Assembly: GCF_001294575.1 (NCBI RefSeq)
Contig: NZ_CP012676.1
Span: 1,860,001 to 1,924,000, forward strand
From: Pseudomonas versuta
Lineage (GTDB): Bacteria; Pseudomonadota; Gammaproteobacteria; Pseudomonadales; Pseudomonadaceae
Length of the DNA stretch: 64,000 nt
Direction: 5' to 3'
Shown here piece after piece: positions 53,311-63,945 of this stretch; the first letter of the stretch is position 1; every line of letters begins with the position of its first letter. Both the position numbers and the translations under genes were made by a program. The notes beneath the pieces are model-generated. The model was not told where the DNA came from, did not search any database, and saw nothing but the letters and a program-made list of their open reading frames with translations.

Positions 53311-54918
53311 TCAAGGGATATGCAGCAGCACGTAGTCATTCTTGTCGAAGCGACCACTCATCGCCGGCACTACATTGCCCAAGGCTGTGCCTTGCAGCCC
53401 CTGATAATCCTTGCGGTCCATGACGATCCATACCGGAGCGGGAAGCGCCTGCAGTTCGACTGCGGACTGGGTGAACAGTGGCAACAAGTCACGATTCAGA
53501 TTGACCATGAATTTGATTGCCTTGGCATCTTTGCCCATGCCGTGAAGTACCAAGGGGGCAGGTTCGCGGTCGATCATGTGCATGGCGTTTTCAGTAAAGC
53601 TGCGGGTGTCATAGAGGTCGCGCTCTACCGGCTCGAACACCATGATGAAGCTCGCCCACAGCGCCAGTACGGCACATGCAGCCAGCCCGCCGGTTCGCCA
53701 CCGGGCTTTGAACAGCAGGCCCAGGGCCGCTGCTTGCAGCACACTCAAGACAATAAAAATCGTAGTCAGCGACGGCAGTTGTTCGTCAAAGCGTTTGCGC
53801 GCAATGATCAGGCCGACGATCAACAAGCCGGGCAATAACAGGAATATCCCCTGGATAACGCCACGCAAACCGGTATAGACCCGGCCGCGCAACCCTTGAA
53901 ACGGGTAGCCGGCAATGATTGCCGCCATTGGCAGCATGGGTAGCAAGTAACGGGCTTTTTTAGCCTGCGGGATCGACAGGCCGATCATTACGATCAAACC
54001 CGCCCCTACGCAATATTTGACTAACTGCAGGCCCGGGCCCGATTGCTTGCGCCCGGCAATCAGGGTCGCTGCCAGCACAAGTACCGCCAGCGGGTACGCC
54101 AGTGCGTAGTTGCCCATGGAACTGGTGAAGTAATACAGCGTGCTGCTGGCACCTTCTGTCCCGTCCATGCGGCCGGTGACTTGCATGCGGATCACTTCGT
54201 GGACGAAAGCTTCGCCGCCGCTGATCCAGGCCAGCAATAGCAGGGTACCAATGCACAGAACCAGCAGTACCAGCGCTTGCAGGCCAACGCTGATCAGCCG
54301 GCGCCATTGACCGCTGAGCAGGTAGTAACTGCAGAGCATGCCGGTGGGGATAACCAGGCCAATCGGGCCGCGTATGGCAAACCCCAGTACCAGCAGAAGC
54401 AGTAGCCAGTAATGCCGGCGCGGTGCGCAAAAATGATCGTGGGCATAGGCCAGGTAAAACGCTGCCAGGCTGACGGCTGCTAGCATTTGATCCAGGGATA
54501 CGGCACGGGTTTCGGTGACAAAGGTCATGCTCAGGAGCAACAGCGCCACGCTGACCAGCGCCCAGGTCCTGGACTGTGGCGCGACCAGGCGATACACCAG
54601 GCTGACAATTGCCGCCCCGGCAAAGGCCGTGGGCAGCCATGCGGTGAAACTGGTGACCTCACCAAACGGCAAGGACAGCAACCAGGTAAACAGGGTCGAG
54701 GTTGCGCTGTAATCAGCATAGGGTTCGCCATAGGTGGTCGGGAAAAAACCCGGGCCATGGCGCAGCATTTCCTTGGCAAACATTACAAAGCGCGAGTCAA
54801 AACCGATCGCAGCCAGTTGAGGTTCACCCACGATGAACAAAATCAGTGCCACTGCCCCCAGGATCAGGGACTGCCTGTGCAGTGCACGTACACTGCTGGA
54901 AGAATAATTGGCCTGCAT
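53311..54918 (-). CDS. GT39-family glycosyltransferase, ArnT-like
   Basis: A 535-residue integral membrane enzyme with about twelve hydrophobic segments. It shows the PMT/ArnT layout: a first periplasmic loop GFDSRFVMFAKEMLRHGPGF with acidic and aromatic residues, and a C-terminal periplasmic domain. ATG 54918 has GAGGAA about 8 nt upstream; a longer reading would cross the terminator before it. It follows the arn operon but is split from it by that terminator, so it is a paralogue of ArnT with its own expression. The sugar and acceptor are unknown. Confidence 0.82.
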   Translation of the reverse strand: MQANYSSSSVRALHRQSLILGAVALILFIVGEPQLAAIGFDSRFVMFAKEMLRHGPGFFPTTYGEPYADYSATSTLFTWLLSLPFGEVTSFTAWLPTAFAGAAIVSLVYRLVAPQSRTWALVSVALLLLSMTFVTETRAVSLDQMLAAVSLAAFYLAYAHDHFCAPRRHYWLLLLLVLGFAIRGPIGLVIPTGMLCSYYLLSGQWRRLISVGLQALVLLVLCIGTLLLLAWISGGEAFVHEVIRMQVTGRMDGTEGASSTLYYFTSSMGNYALAYPLAVLVLAATLIAGRKQSGPGLQLVKYCVGAGLIVMIGLSIPQAKKARYLLPMLPMAAIIAGYPFQGLRGRVYTGLRGVIQGIFLLLPGLLIVGLIIARKRFDEQLPSLTTIFIVLSVLQAAALGLLFKARWRTGGLAACAVLALWASFIMVFEPVERDLYDTRSFTENAMHMIDREPAPLVLHGMGKDAKAIKFMVNLNRDLLPLFTQSAVELQALPAPVWIVMDRKDYQGLQGTALGNVVPAMSGRFDKNDYVLLHIP

Positions 54919-54945
54919 CTCGAGTTTCCTCGCCTCAAACAGTAC

Positions 54946-54982
54946 AAAAAAAAGCGCCGCCATTGTTACCAATGGCGGCGCT
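54946..54982 (-). terminator. Strong terminator at the end of the arn operon
   Basis: A perfect 13-bp stem, AGCGCCGCCATTG with CAATGGCGGCGCT (54953-54965, 54970-54982), 4-nt loop, followed on the minus strand by eight T residues. It ends the arnC-ugd transcript before the second GT39 gene. Confidence 0.95.
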
Positions 54983-54991
54983 GTCATCCCA

Positions 54992-56356
54992 TCAAACGGC
55001 CGTTGAACCTTGGGATACTGGCAAGTTGCAGGACTCGCCACGGCCCATCGGGTAGTACTGCAGACCTGTACGGGCCAGACGCTCGCCGTCATACAGGTTG
55101 CGTCCGTCGAAGATCACCGGGGTTTTGAGGCGTGCCTTGATCAGGTCAAAGTCCGGCGCCTTGAATTGCTGCCACTCGGTGCACACGATCAACGCGTCGG
55201 CCCCATTGAGCGTCGATTCCGGAGTGCCCATCAGGCTCAGGCGCGGTTCGTCACCGTACAAGCGCTGGGTTTCCTGCATGGCTTCAGGGTCGAATGCGCG
55301 AACGTCGGCGCCTGCATCCCACAGTGCCTGCATCAGTACACGGCTCGGTGCGTCGCGCATGTCGTCGGTATTGGGTTTGAACGCCAGGCCCCACAGTGCA
55401 AAGGTTTTACCTTTCAGATCACCTTTGAAGAACGCATTGATGCGATCGAACAGCTTGTGCTTCTGGCGTTCATTGATGGCTTCAACCGCCTGCAACAGGT
55501 CGCTGGAACAATTGACTTGCTGGGCGCTGTGGATCAACGCTCGCATGTCTTTGGGGAAGCACGAACCGCCATAGCCGCAGCCCGGGTAAATAAAGTGGTA
55601 GCCAATACGGGTATCGGCACCGATACCAAGGCGTACCGCTTCGATGTCGGCTCCCAGGTGTTCTGCCAGCTCGGCAATCTGGTTGATAAAGCTGATCTTG
55701 GTCGCAAGCATGCAGTTGGCGGCGTACTTGGTCAGCTCGGCGCTGCGCAGGTCCATGAAAATAATTCGGTCATGGTTGCGGTTGAACGGGGCGTACAGAT
55801 CGCGCATCACTTCGCGCACTTCTTCACGGGCGCAGCCAATAATGATGCGATCCGGACGACGGCAGTCGGTTACCGCCGAACCTTCCTTGAGGAATTCAGG
55901 GTTGGACACGACATCGAACGTCAACGAACGGCCGGTTTGGCCCAGGGCTTTATTGATGTGCTCGGTCAGTGCATCCCCGGTGCCTACTGGAACGGTAGAT
56001 TTTTCGACAAGAATCAATGGCTCGGTGCGATGGCGGGCGACCGCGTCACCTACGGAGAACACCGCGCTCAGGTCTGCAGAACCGTCTTCGCTGGGCGGAG
56101 TGCCAACGGCGATAAACAGGACCTGACCGTGTTCAACAGCAAGCTTTTCATCGCTGGTAAAGCGCAGGCGCTTACTTTCGAGGTTTTCTCGCACCAAGCT
56201 GGAGAGCCCCGGTTCAAAAATGCTGACATGACCTTGTTGCAGCAATTGGACCTTATTCTGGTCGATATCCATGCAGATCACATCGTGGCCGACTTCCGCC
56301 AATACCGTCGCCTGCACCAGGCCTACATAACCACTACCAAATACACTGATTTTCAT
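54992..56356 (-). CDS. ugd: UDP-glucose 6-dehydrogenase
   Basis: A 454-residue enzyme. The N-terminal [23 protein letters not shown] motif, the catalytic region [12 protein letters not shown] (with the nucleophilic Cys) and the C-terminal UDP-binding domain are present. It makes UDP-glucuronate, the starting sugar for L-Ara4N. Its start overlaps the arnF stop by 4 nt, and a terminator follows. Confidence 0.95.
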   Translation of the reverse strand: MKISVFGSGYVGLVQATVLAEVGHDVICMDIDQNKVQLLQQGHVSIFEPGLSSLVRENLESKRLRFTSDEKLAVEHGQVLFIAVGTPPSEDGSADLSAVFSVGDAVARHRTEPLILVEKSTVPVGTGDALTEHINKALGQTGRSLTFDVVSNPEFLKEGSAVTDCRRPDRIIIGCAREEVREVMRDLYAPFNRNHDRIIFMDLRSAELTKYAANCMLATKISFINQIAELAEHLGADIEAVRLGIGADTRIGYHFIYPGCGYGGSCFPKDMRALIHSAQQVNCSSDLLQAVEAINERQKHKLFDRINAFFKGDLKGKTFALWGLAFKPNTDDMRDAPSRVLMQALWDAGADVRAFDPEAMQETQRLYGDEPRLSLMGTPESTLNGADALIVCTEWQQFKAPDFDLIKARLKTPVIFDGRNLYDGERLARTGLQYYPMGRGESCNLPVSQGSTAV

Positions 56357-56760
56357 GCGCAGTTCCTGGAACTTGGGGTACGTCGAGAGTTGATCGTTAG
56401 CACCCCCAGGATGACCAAGGTCACACCAAGGGTTTTCGAAAGAGTGAAGCTTTCATGGAATACCGGCAGGCTGGCGGCCAGCAGGTACACCAATGCGTAA
56501 CTGATGCTTAACAGCGAATAGGCCCGGCCCAGCGGCAAGTCCCGCAGAGCCAGCAGCCAGCACAGCATGGACAGGGCGTAGGCCATGATTGCAGTAGACA
56601 CTACGCCCAACGCTGGCAATGACACCTCGCCCTGGTTGATTGCGCTCAGCCATTGAGCCGGTTCCGGCAGGCGGGTCATGCTCCAGCGCATGCCCAGCTG
56701 GGCCGTACTGACCAGCAACACGCTGGCACTAGCGAAGACAAATCCACGGCGCAGGCTCAT
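56353..56760 (-). CDS. arnF: Undecaprenyl phosphate-L-Ara4N flippase subunit ArnF
   Basis: A 135-residue small membrane protein of the SMR/EmrE fold with four hydrophobic segments, including [20 protein letters not shown]. With ArnE it flips the lipid-linked aminoarabinose to the periplasm. Overlap with ArnE (ATGA) and with ugd (4 nt) on either side. Assignment rests on operon order plus fold. Confidence 0.9.
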   Translation of the reverse strand: MSLRRGFVFASASVLLVSTAQLGMRWSMTRLPEPAQWLSAINQGEVSLPALGVVSTAIMAYALSMLCWLLALRDLPLGRAYSLLSISYALVYLLAASLPVFHESFTLSKTLGVTLVILGVLTINSRRTPSSRNCA

Positions 56761-57101
56761 GCGTGCTGCCCCAACAGGACTACGCCGGCAATCACCAGTC
56801 CCACACCCAACCAGTGACGTCGATCGATGTGTTCTTTAAACAAATAGCGGGCTACCAGTGTGATCAGGACAAAATTGAGACTGAGCATCGGGTAGGCGAC
56901 CCCGACTTCAAGCCGTTGCAGTACCAGCAGCCATACCAGCAAACCGAAACCCAGGCACAACAACGCCAGCCACAGCCAGGGCGAACGCAGCTTATGCGCG
57001 AGCCCCGACTCGGGGCCGCGCCAGCTTTCAACGGCGTATTTCTGGGCAATCTGGCCTGCGCAGGTCAGCAGGCAGGCCAGTAACAGAAGTGCAAATGTCA
57101 T
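56757..57101 (-). CDS. arnE: Undecaprenyl phosphate-L-Ara4N flippase subunit ArnE
   Basis: A 114-residue SMR-type membrane protein with four hydrophobic segments and the family [19 protein letters not shown] stretch. It pairs with ArnF. Its ATG overlaps the arnT stop and its stop overlaps the arnF start. Confidence 0.9.
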   Translation of the reverse strand: MTFALLLLACLLTCAGQIAQKYAVESWRGPESGLAHKLRSPWLWLALLCLGFGLLVWLLVLQRLEVGVAYPMLSLNFVLITLVARYLFKEHIDRRHWLGVGLVIAGVVLLGQHA

Positions 57102-58747
57102 TGGGGACTCTGCGGGAAGATCAGAATTACCATGTTGCCATCGTCATAACGCTGGCCATCTTTGGGCAGCATGTCCATTTCATGGCTTTCATCGCTGTTC
57201 TTGACCCGCATCACCACACCTACCGGGCCTTGGCGGCGCGCTTCAGTCATCCACTGGGCAATGTCGGCCAGAGGGATGCTTTTGCCTTTGGCATCGTCAT
57301 AGGTCAGGCCGTATTTGACTTCGCCCTGAGTGTTGTAAAGCGTCACATCAGGGCGGCGCAGGCGCCAGGACAGGGCAGAAGCCGCACCCAGATCGTTGCT
57401 GAGCAAGGTTTTGGCCTGGGACAGCTCCTGAATATGCTCAAGAATGAACTGATCGGGCATTTTGTTGTGCACTACGCTGCTGGGCATGCTGGCTGGCAAC
57501 GCAAGCACCAGAACCCCCATTGCAACGGCAGGCGCCGCCCACATCTTCAGTGGTCGGGAGAGTGTCAGCAGGCCGGTGACGATCCACGTCAGCAACACGC
57601 CAACCAGCAGCGCCATATGTTGTGGCTCATTGTCATAAAACGGTTTTTTGATCTGAAAATAGATCAGGGCTGCCAACGCCACGGCGCCAACCAGCAAGTT
57701 GACCAGGCCGTTAACGCGCAAGGCGCCGGTTTTGGCCTGCTCTACACGCTGAATCATCGCGTGGCCCAGCAACAGGGCCAGCGGCAACATGCACGGCATG
57801 ATGTAGGTCGGTAATTTACCTTTGCTCAGACTGAACAAGCCCAGTGGCAGCAGCATCCACAGCAACACGAAAACCACACTGGCATGGCGCTTGTTTTGCC
57901 ATGCGTCCTTGAAGGTGGCTGGCAACAGGGCTGCCCAGGGCAGGCTGGAAACTACCAGCAGCGGCAGATAGAACCACCACGGGCGCCCGTGCTGTGCATC
58001 GTCACCGGCAAAGCGGCGGATATGTTCGTGCCAAAAGAAGAAGCGCCAGTAGTCAGGCTCCTGGGCGTGAACGGCCAGCACCCATGGCAGCGATACGATG
58101 GCGGCGACCAGCATGGCCACCAGTCCATACTTGACCAGCTCAACAAAGCGTTTTTGCCAGATCATGTAGGGCAGGGCGATCAGCACCGGCAGCAGCAAGG
58201 CCAGAAAGCCTTTGGTCATAAACCCCATGCCGCATGCAAAACCCAGTACTGCCCAGCTGATCAGGCGATCGCGCCGGCTGCTGCTGTCTACTGCAAACCA
58301 CAAGGCAGCCAGGCTCAAGTTGACCCAAAGAGTGAACTGGGGATCGAGGTTTGAGTAGCCCGCCTGACCAGCGATAAGGCCAAACGTCATGTAGACCAGG
58401 GCACAGGCAAAGCTCTTGCGCGGGTCATTCCACAGGCGTCGGGCTACGGCATAGGCCAGAAACACGCTGAGGCCGGTGGCGATTGCTGACGCAATACGCA
58501 CACCAAACAAGTTTTCGCCAAAAATGGCCTGGCCGATGGCTATCATCCAGTAACCGGCAATCGGCTTCTCGAAGTAGCGCAAATCCATGAAGTGCGGGGT
58601 GATCCAGTTACCGTCGACCAGTATTTGCTGGCCGATTTGCGCGTAGCGTGTTTCGTCCGGAATCCACAAACCGTGTGTGCCCAGCGGCAACAGATAAAAC
58701 GCGATAAAAGCCAGAACCAGCAGCGGTATTGTCCAGCGTTGAGTCAT
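57098..58747 (-). CDS. arnT: Lipid A L-Ara4N transferase ArnT
   Basis: A 549-residue GT39 enzyme. The first periplasmic loop [15 protein letters not shown] carries the acidic pair of the metal/lipid site, and [22 protein letters not shown] follows as in ArnT. About twelve membrane helices precede a soluble C-terminal domain. It attaches 4-amino-4-deoxy-L-arabinose to lipid A phosphates, giving polymyxin resistance. Coupled by overlaps to arnD and arnE. Confidence 0.95.
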   Translation of the reverse strand: MTQRWTIPLLVLAFIAFYLLPLGTHGLWIPDETRYAQIGQQILVDGNWITPHFMDLRYFEKPIAGYWMIAIGQAIFGENLFGVRIASAIATGLSVFLAYAVARRLWNDPRKSFACALVYMTFGLIAGQAGYSNLDPQFTLWVNLSLAALWFAVDSSSRRDRLISWAVLGFACGMGFMTKGFLALLLPVLIALPYMIWQKRFVELVKYGLVAMLVAAIVSLPWVLAVHAQEPDYWRFFFWHEHIRRFAGDDAQHGRPWWFYLPLLVVSSLPWAALLPATFKDAWQNKRHASVVFVLLWMLLPLGLFSLSKGKLPTYIMPCMLPLALLLGHAMIQRVEQAKTGALRVNGLVNLLVGAVALAALIYFQIKKPFYDNEPQHMALLVGVLLTWIVTGLLTLSRPLKMWAAPAVAMGVLVLALPASMPSSVVHNKMPDQFILEHIQELSQAKTLLSNDLGAASALSWRLRRPDVTLYNTQGEVKYGLTYDDAKGKSIPLADIAQWMTEARRQGPVGVVMRVKNSDESHEMDMLPKDGQRYDDGNMVILIFPQSPQ

Positions 58748-59628
58748 GGCTTCTGCACTCCCAGCCAGCCTTCACGTCCGTCCAGCTGGCCACGGCTCAA
58801 TTGTCCGGCCGGGACGCTGTTCAGATCAGTGGGGAGCAAGTCCCGCAAAGGGTGGAAGTTAATATCGCGAGCACGGGCCTGCGCCAGCAATTGACGAAAG
58901 TCGTTAGCCATTAGAATCCCTTCTACTTCTGCATGGATGGTGTACGCATTCAGCTTTTGCGGGCTGAAACGATCAAGAATGTATGAGTTGAAGTCGGCGG
59001 CATTCAGCTCGGGCCCGACTACCTCATCGAAAGTGGGTAGATCCACAGGGATTTGCGGCGCGCCCAGGCTACCGTCGGCCAACCTTGGCCGAAATAGACT
59101 GTGCCCGCGGCAATCACTGTTGTAACGAAAGCCAAAGGTTTCTTTGGCCTGGACTACGCGTTCATCTGCGCGCCAGCCGGCGGCCGCCGAACACTCAACC
59201 GCCTGCCCAGTAATGTCGCTCAAGGTGTCGACGCCACGCCGGATTTGCTCGATCAGTTGCGCCTCGCTCCAGCGCCCTGTGTTGGCTTGCCAGCCATGGT
59301 GATCCCATGCATGCAAGCCGACTTCATGGCCCGCAGCAAGGGTCTGGCGCATTAAATGCCCCAGATCCTTGCCGATCGGTTTGCCTGGCCAGGCAGTGCC
59401 GGCCAGCAAAATATCCCAGCCATAGAGGCTGGCGGCCTTGGAACGCATCATCTTCCAGAAAAACTGGGGCTTGATCAGACGCCATAAATGGCGGCCCATG
59501 TTGTCAGGCCCCACGCTGAAGAAAAACGTGGCTTTGATCTGAGCTTCATCGAGCAGTTCGAGCAACCGCGGAACCCCCTCACGGGTTCCACGGTAGGTGT
59601 CGACATCTATGCGTAGTCCAGCTTGCAT
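58744..59628 (-). CDS. arnD: 4-deoxy-4-formamido-L-arabinose-phosphoundecaprenol deformylase ArnD
   Basis: A 294-residue NodB-type polysaccharide deacetylase. The metal-binding aspartate lies in [11 protein letters not shown] and the HxxxH pair in [13 protein letters not shown]. It removes the formyl group after ArnC transfers the sugar to undecaprenyl phosphate. Its ATG shares a base with the arnA stop (TGATG). Confidence 0.94.
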   Translation of the reverse strand: MQAGLRIDVDTYRGTREGVPRLLELLDEAQIKATFFFSVGPDNMGRHLWRLIKPQFFWKMMRSKAASLYGWDILLAGTAWPGKPIGKDLGHLMRQTLAAGHEVGLHAWDHHGWQANTGRWSEAQLIEQIRRGVDTLSDITGQAVECSAAAGWRADERVVQAKETFGFRYNSDCRGHSLFRPRLADGSLGAPQIPVDLPTFDEVVGPELNAADFNSYILDRFSPQKLNAYTIHAEVEGILMANDFRQLLAQARARDINFHPLRDLLPTDLNSVPAGQLSRGQLDGREGWLGVQKP

Positions 59629-61619
59629 CAGCGTTTTTCCGCGATTTCAACCATGGCTTCGCGCAGGAAGAAATCCAGGGTCTTGCCGATGGTTTCGCTC
59701 AGTTCGGTCGTCGGGGTCCAGTCGATCAGGCGACGGGCGTTCTCAACGCTTGGCTTGCGGTGGCTCACATCCTGATAGCCGGTGCCGTAGAACGACTGGC
59801 TTTCAACATCGCGGAAACCGGCAAACGGCGGGAAGTTGTCACGCAGGGGATGCGCTTCGAACTGACGTAGCAATTCTTCGCCCAGCTCACGAATACTGGC
59901 TTCGTTTTCCGGATTGCCAATGTTGATTATCTGGCCGTCGCACTTGCCACCTTTGTTATCAATGATGCGGGCCAGAGCTTCGATACCATCGGCAACATCA
60001 GTGAAGCAGCGTTTTTGTTCGCCGCCGTCTACCAGACGAATCGGAGTACCTTCCACCAGGTGCAGGATCAGCTGAGTAATGGCGCGCGAGCTGCCAACAC
60101 GTGCCGAGTCCAGACGGTCGAGACGTGGCCCCATCCAGTTAAATGGACGGAACAGGGTGAATTTCAGGCCTTTCTGGCCATAGGCCCAAATCACGCGGTC
60201 CAGCAATTGCTTGGAAACCGAGTAGATCCAGCGCTGTTTGTTGATCGGGCCAACAACCAGGTTGGAAGTGTCTTCGTCGAAGTTCTTGTCCTGGCACATG
60301 CCATACACTTCGGAGGTGGACGGGAAGATCACACGCTTGTTGTATTTGACGCAGTAGCGCACCAGCTTGAGGTTTTCCTCGAAGTCCAGTTCGAACACGC
60401 GCAACGGATTACGGGTGTATTCGATAGGTGTGGCAATGGCCACCAGCGGCAGGACCACGTCGCACTTCTTGATGTGGTACTCGATCCACTCGGTGTGGAT
60501 GCTGATATCACCTTCAACAAAGTGGAAGTTCGGATGGCTGCGCAGACGCTCAATAGCGTCGGAGCCGATGTCCAGGCCATACACTTCATACTGATCGTCC
60601 TGCAGCAGGCGCTCGGACAAGTGGTTACCGATAAAGCCGTTAACGCCCAGGATCAGGACGCGGGTGCGACGGGCCTTGCGACCGGATTCGCTACCACGCA
60701 GACGTGAGCCTTCAACCAGACCCAGTTCGCGGGCCAGTTGCGGGCCGCTCAGGTAGAGGCCATTTTCGTTGCGCTGACCGGCAGTCACTACCAACGAGTC
60801 CTGACCGCAGGCGATACGCAGCGGATCGCAGCTGATCACTTGGCCCGGTGCGTGGCCCTGGTTACCGGCAACCACTTCAGCGCCCCAGACAATCAGCTTG
60901 TGCTCGCCCACAGCGCAGAAGGCGCCCGGGTAAGGTTGAGTAACAGCGCGCACCAGATTGAACAGCTCTTCTGCCGGACGCGTCCACTGCAACAAGCCAT
61001 CAGCCGGTGTGCGACGGACGAAGTAGGTGGCTTTGGATTCGTCTTGTGCCGTTTCCTGGAGCTTGCCTTGCGGCAGCAGCGGCAGGGCTTCAGCCAGCAG
61101 CTGGGCAGCAGCTTCGCGCAACTTGCCGTGCAGGGTCAGAGCGGTATCGGTGCGCTCGATGCTGATGCGCTGTTGCGCCAGAATGTTGCCCGCGTCAGCA
61201 CGTTTGACCATGCGGTGCAGGGTTACGCCTGTCTCGGTTTCGCCATTGACTAGTACCCAGTTCGCCGGAGCGCGACCACGGTAGCGTGGCAGCAATGAAC
61301 CGTGCAGGTTGAACCCGCCTTTACTGACACTGGACAGCAATTCTTCGCCCAGCAGGTTGCGGTAGTAGAACGAGAAGATGTAATCGGCATTCAGCTTGCG
61401 AATGCGCTCGATCCACAGCGGATGGTTGGCGTCTTCCGGTGCGTGCACAGGGATGCCTTTACGGGCACACAGCTGGGCAACCGAGCCATAGAAATTATTT
61501 TCTTTCGGGTCATCGGCATGGGTGAATACAGCAGCAATTTCGTAGCCTGCATTGAGCAAGGCTTCGATGCCTGTGCAGCCAATATCGTGATAGGCGAAAA
61601 CAACGGCTTTCAAACTCAT
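59628..61619 (-). CDS. arnA: Bifunctional UDP-Ara4N formyltransferase / UDP-GlcA decarboxylase ArnA
   Basis: A 663-residue two-domain enzyme. The N-terminal formyltransferase has [16 protein letters not shown] (catalytic His in NLHGS), and the C-terminal SDR decarboxylase starts at about residue 317 with [20 protein letters not shown]. Its second half contains the YxxxK-type site in [15 protein letters not shown]. It oxidises UDP-GlcA and, in a separate step, formylates UDP-L-Ara4N. Between these two steps ArnB is required, but arnB is not in this operon here. Confidence 0.95.
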   Translation of the reverse strand: MSLKAVVFAYHDIGCTGIEALLNAGYEIAAVFTHADDPKENNFYGSVAQLCARKGIPVHAPEDANHPLWIERIRKLNADYIFSFYYRNLLGEELLSSVSKGGFNLHGSLLPRYRGRAPANWVLVNGETETGVTLHRMVKRADAGNILAQQRISIERTDTALTLHGKLREAAAQLLAEALPLLPQGKLQETAQDESKATYFVRRTPADGLLQWTRPAEELFNLVRAVTQPYPGAFCAVGEHKLIVWGAEVVAGNQGHAPGQVISCDPLRIACGQDSLVVTAGQRNENGLYLSGPQLARELGLVEGSRLRGSESGRKARRTRVLILGVNGFIGNHLSERLLQDDQYEVYGLDIGSDAIERLRSHPNFHFVEGDISIHTEWIEYHIKKCDVVLPLVAIATPIEYTRNPLRVFELDFEENLKLVRYCVKYNKRVIFPSTSEVYGMCQDKNFDEDTSNLVVGPINKQRWIYSVSKQLLDRVIWAYGQKGLKFTLFRPFNWMGPRLDRLDSARVGSSRAITQLILHLVEGTPIRLVDGGEQKRCFTDVADGIEALARIIDNKGGKCDGQIINIGNPENEASIRELGEELLRQFEAHPLRDNFPPFAGFRDVESQSFYGTGYQDVSHRKPSVENARRLIDWTPTTELSETIGKTLDFFLREAMVEIAEKR

Positions 61620-62629
61620 GATTGAACCTGTGTCGAAGTAGAAGAAGTCGGGGTGCTAGTTGAAACGGTGGAAGTTACAGGTTCGGCACGAACAATTTTT
61701 TCAATGAAAAATCGCGGCCTGGCCCGTACATCGCTGTACATGCGGCCCAGGTATTCACCCAGAAGCCCCATGCCGATAAATTGGCCGCCGGTAAACACGA
61801 ACAACACTGCAAACAGCACAAAAGTGCCGTGTCCGGCCCAGGATGCGCCGAAGATCAGGCGCAGCATGATCAACGCAACGGCGAAGAGCACGCCCAGGAC
61901 CGCCATGCTGAAGCCGATGATGCTTAACAGGCGCAATGGGGTAGTTGTCATGCAGGTGATCAGGTCGAACATCAGGTTGATCAGGCGCATGGGGCTGTAT
62001 TTGGAGTCACCGTGTTCGCGCTCTGCGTGCTCGACCAGCACTTCAGTGGTGTGGCGGGCAAAGCTGTTGGCGAGAATAGGGATGAACGTGCTGCGTTCGC
62101 GGCAGGCGAGCATGGCGTCGACGATCGAACGGCGATAGGCGCGCAGCATGCAGCCGTAATCGCTCATGGCAACGCCGGTGGAGCGTTGTACTGCCATGTT
62201 GATCAGGCGTGACGGCCAGCGGCGCCATGCAGAATCCTGGCGATTGTTACGCACTGTGCCGACCACGTCGTAACCCAGTGCAGCCTGGGCGACCAGGCGC
62301 GGAATTTCTTCAGGAGGGTTTTGCAGGTCGGCGTCCAGCGTAATGACTACATCGCCTTTGGAATGCTCGAAGCCGGCCATGATCGCAGCATGTTGGCCAT
62401 AGTTACGATTGAGGATCACCGCAACTACCGGGCTGCCTTCGCGCTCGGCGGCATCTTGCAGGATTTGCGCCGATTGATCCCGGCTGCCGTCATCGACCAG
62501 AACGATCTCATAAGCTTGTGTCAGCTGCGCGCAAGCGGCTTCAGTGCGGCGCAATAGCTCGGGCAGACTCTGTTCTTCGTTGTAGACCGGAATGACGATC
62601 GACACACACTGGATAGGGTAGGGTTTCAA
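61616..62629 (-). CDS. arnC: Undecaprenyl-phosphate 4-deoxy-4-formamido-L-arabinose transferase ArnC
   Basis: A GT2-family enzyme, 337 residues from TTG 62629. It has the [16 protein letters not shown] opening, the DDGSRD and [12 protein letters not shown] metal-binding motifs and two C-terminal membrane helices ([36 protein letters not shown]). The tail is Ser/Thr-rich. I prefer TTG 62629 (GGAA 8 nt upstream) since family members begin KPYPIxCVSIVIP; GTG 62659 would add ten residues. It is the first gene of the arn run here. Start choice is uncertain; identity is not. Confidence 0.88.
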   Translation of the reverse strand: MKPYPIQCVSIVIPVYNEEQSLPELLRRTEAACAQLTQAYEIVLVDDGSRDQSAQILQDAAEREGSPVVAVILNRNYGQHAAIMAGFEHSKGDVVITLDADLQNPPEEIPRLVAQAALGYDVVGTVRNNRQDSAWRRWPSRLINMAVQRSTGVAMSDYGCMLRAYRRSIVDAMLACRERSTFIPILANSFARHTTEVLVEHAEREHGDSKYSPMRLINLMFDLITCMTTTPLRLLSIIGFSMAVLGVLFAVALIMLRLIFGASWAGHGTFVLFAVLFVFTGGQFIGMGLLGEYLGRMYSDVRARPRFFIEKIVRAEPVTSTVSTSTPTSSTSTQVQS

Positions 62630-62659
62630 ATTATTCGTTCCAGTCAGTTTCAATGGCAC

Positions 62660-63092
62660 AAGATGACTCGTGTAAAAGTCGACCTGCTCACGGGCAAGCC
62701 AAGACCTGTTTGCACGTGGAGTAAAGACTATTACTTATAAAGGTAAAGTCATCGGACTACCTTATCTACATGATTTTCTTGCAGACTCTTCGGTGCTTCC
62801 CCCGGAAGAAGGGGCATACGTTAAACGCACAGTTGTGAAAAACCTATGAAAGTTCGATCAACATGGCATGCTTTCTAAACACTAGACAGGTGCTATTCAG
62901 GAAAGCATTTGCCGGGCAGAAACAGCCTGCGTTTCGACGATAACAGGTTTAAAACAAGCGATAGTTTTAGCGTTTATTACCGAAACTGAACAGTGATGCA
63001 GGTCGGTAAAAAGTGCAAAAAACACGTTCAAAACTGCGCCAGTCTGCGGGTATGTGATGCCCATCACATCGACTGGCGCTGTTACACAGGCT
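62660..63092. other. AT-rich arn leader region and nested inverted repeat; no arnB
   Basis: No gene is supported here. The place where arnB normally precedes arnC is empty: translating both strands shows no aminotransferase remnant. The stretch is AT-richer than its neighbours and probably carries the arn promoter. I found no clear PmrA or PhoP box. Next to the efeO stop, GCGCCAGTC (63036-63044) and GACTGGCGC (63071-63079) enclose the palindrome ATGTGATG-CC-CATCACAT (63052-63069), most likely the efe terminator. Confidence 0.55.
63036..63079 (-). terminator. Nested hairpin after the efeO-like gene, possible terminator
   Basis: Outer 9-bp arms GCGCCAGTC/GACTGGCGC enclose an inner perfect 8-bp palindrome (63052-63069). 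On the minus strand AGTTTTGAAC follows, a weak T tract. It lies 14 nt after the stop of the EfeO-like gene. The inner palindrome also fits TGTGA-N6-TCACA, a Vfr/CRP consensus. Confidence 0.5.
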
Positions 63093-63917
63093 TTAGTTCA
63101 GGCCGAGCTTGCCACGCAGGGTCGACAAGTCTTCGGCCAGGGTATTGACGGGGCCGATCAAAGCCTTGCGATCGCTGTCTTTGACCTTGTCGTAGGTTTC
63201 AAAACCACCGTCTTTAGTACGGTATTTGGCCAGGATTTTGTTAACCGTCGCGAAGTTCTTGTCCACTTTGCTTGCAAAAGACTTGTCACTCTGTTCGATC
63301 TGGGTGCGAAACAGATCAAAGATTTTTTTCGCGCCGTCAACGTTACCCTGGAAGTCGTAGAGATCGGTGTGGCTGTAGCGGTCCTCTTCACCGGAAATCT
63401 TGGTAGCGGCGACTTCTTCCATCAGTGCGGCTGCGCCACCGACTACTTTCTCGGGCGGGAAGGTCAGCCCGGCGACGCGGTTTTGCAGATCTTTGACGTC
63501 TTTGTTCAGGCCATCTGCCAGGTCGTTAAGGCCCTGGGTGCTGTTTTCAGAAAACAGGCTGTATTCGATGCGATGAAAACCTGTGAAGTCCGGGGCTTTA
63601 ACGCCCTGCTCATGATCGTCGACCCGGGAGTCGATCGATGCATCAAGGTCACTGAACAGCTCGGCAATCGGCTCAATTGACTCGTAGTACACCCGTGTAG
63701 GGGCATAAAGTTTTTTGGCGGTGGCCAAATCCCCTTTTTTTACTGCGTCGGTGAATTGCTGCGTATTGCTGGCCAGTTCATCCAGCTGCTCGGTGACGTA
63801 AATCTTGTAGTCCGAGATCGGCCCCACCAGGTCCAGTGGCGCAGTCGCAGCCAGTGCCGAGAGCGGAGTGTGGAGCAAGCCAAGCGTGAGCAGGAGTGCG
63901 AGCGGCGTCTTCTTCAT
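63093..63917 (-). CDS. efeO: EfeO/EfeM-type iron uptake protein (M75 imelysin-like)
   Basis: A 274-residue periplasmic protein. Signal peptide MKKTPLALLLTLGLLHTPLS, cleaved near ALA-A. The remainder is the M75 domain with the HxxE metal motif, His115-x-x-Glu118 in GFHRIEYSLF. It lacks the N-terminal cupredoxin domain of E. coli EfeO, so it is the EfeM-like short form common in pseudomonads. It binds iron for the Efe uptake system. The end of an EfeB-like gene lies 28 nt upstream, supporting an operon. Confidence 0.88.
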   Translation of the reverse strand: MKKTPLALLLTLGLLHTPLSALAATAPLDLVGPISDYKIYVTEQLDELASNTQQFTDAVKKGDLATAKKLYAPTRVYYESIEPIAELFSDLDASIDSRVDDHEQGVKAPDFTGFHRIEYSLFSENSTQGLNDLADGLNKDVKDLQNRVAGLTFPPEKVVGGAAALMEEVAATKISGEEDRYSHTDLYDFQGNVDGAKKIFDLFRTQIEQSDKSFASKVDKNFATVNKILAKYRTKDGGFETYDKVKDSDRKALIGPVNTLAEDLSTLRGKLGLN

Positions 63918-63945
63918 GGGACTTTTCCGATTGGAGTCAGGGGGG

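Noticed and set aside
62660..63035. PmrA or PhoP boxes upstream of arnC
   Set aside because: I looked for paired TTAA/TTTA-type hexamers with 5-6 bp spacing on the minus strand and found only single, badly spaced matches.
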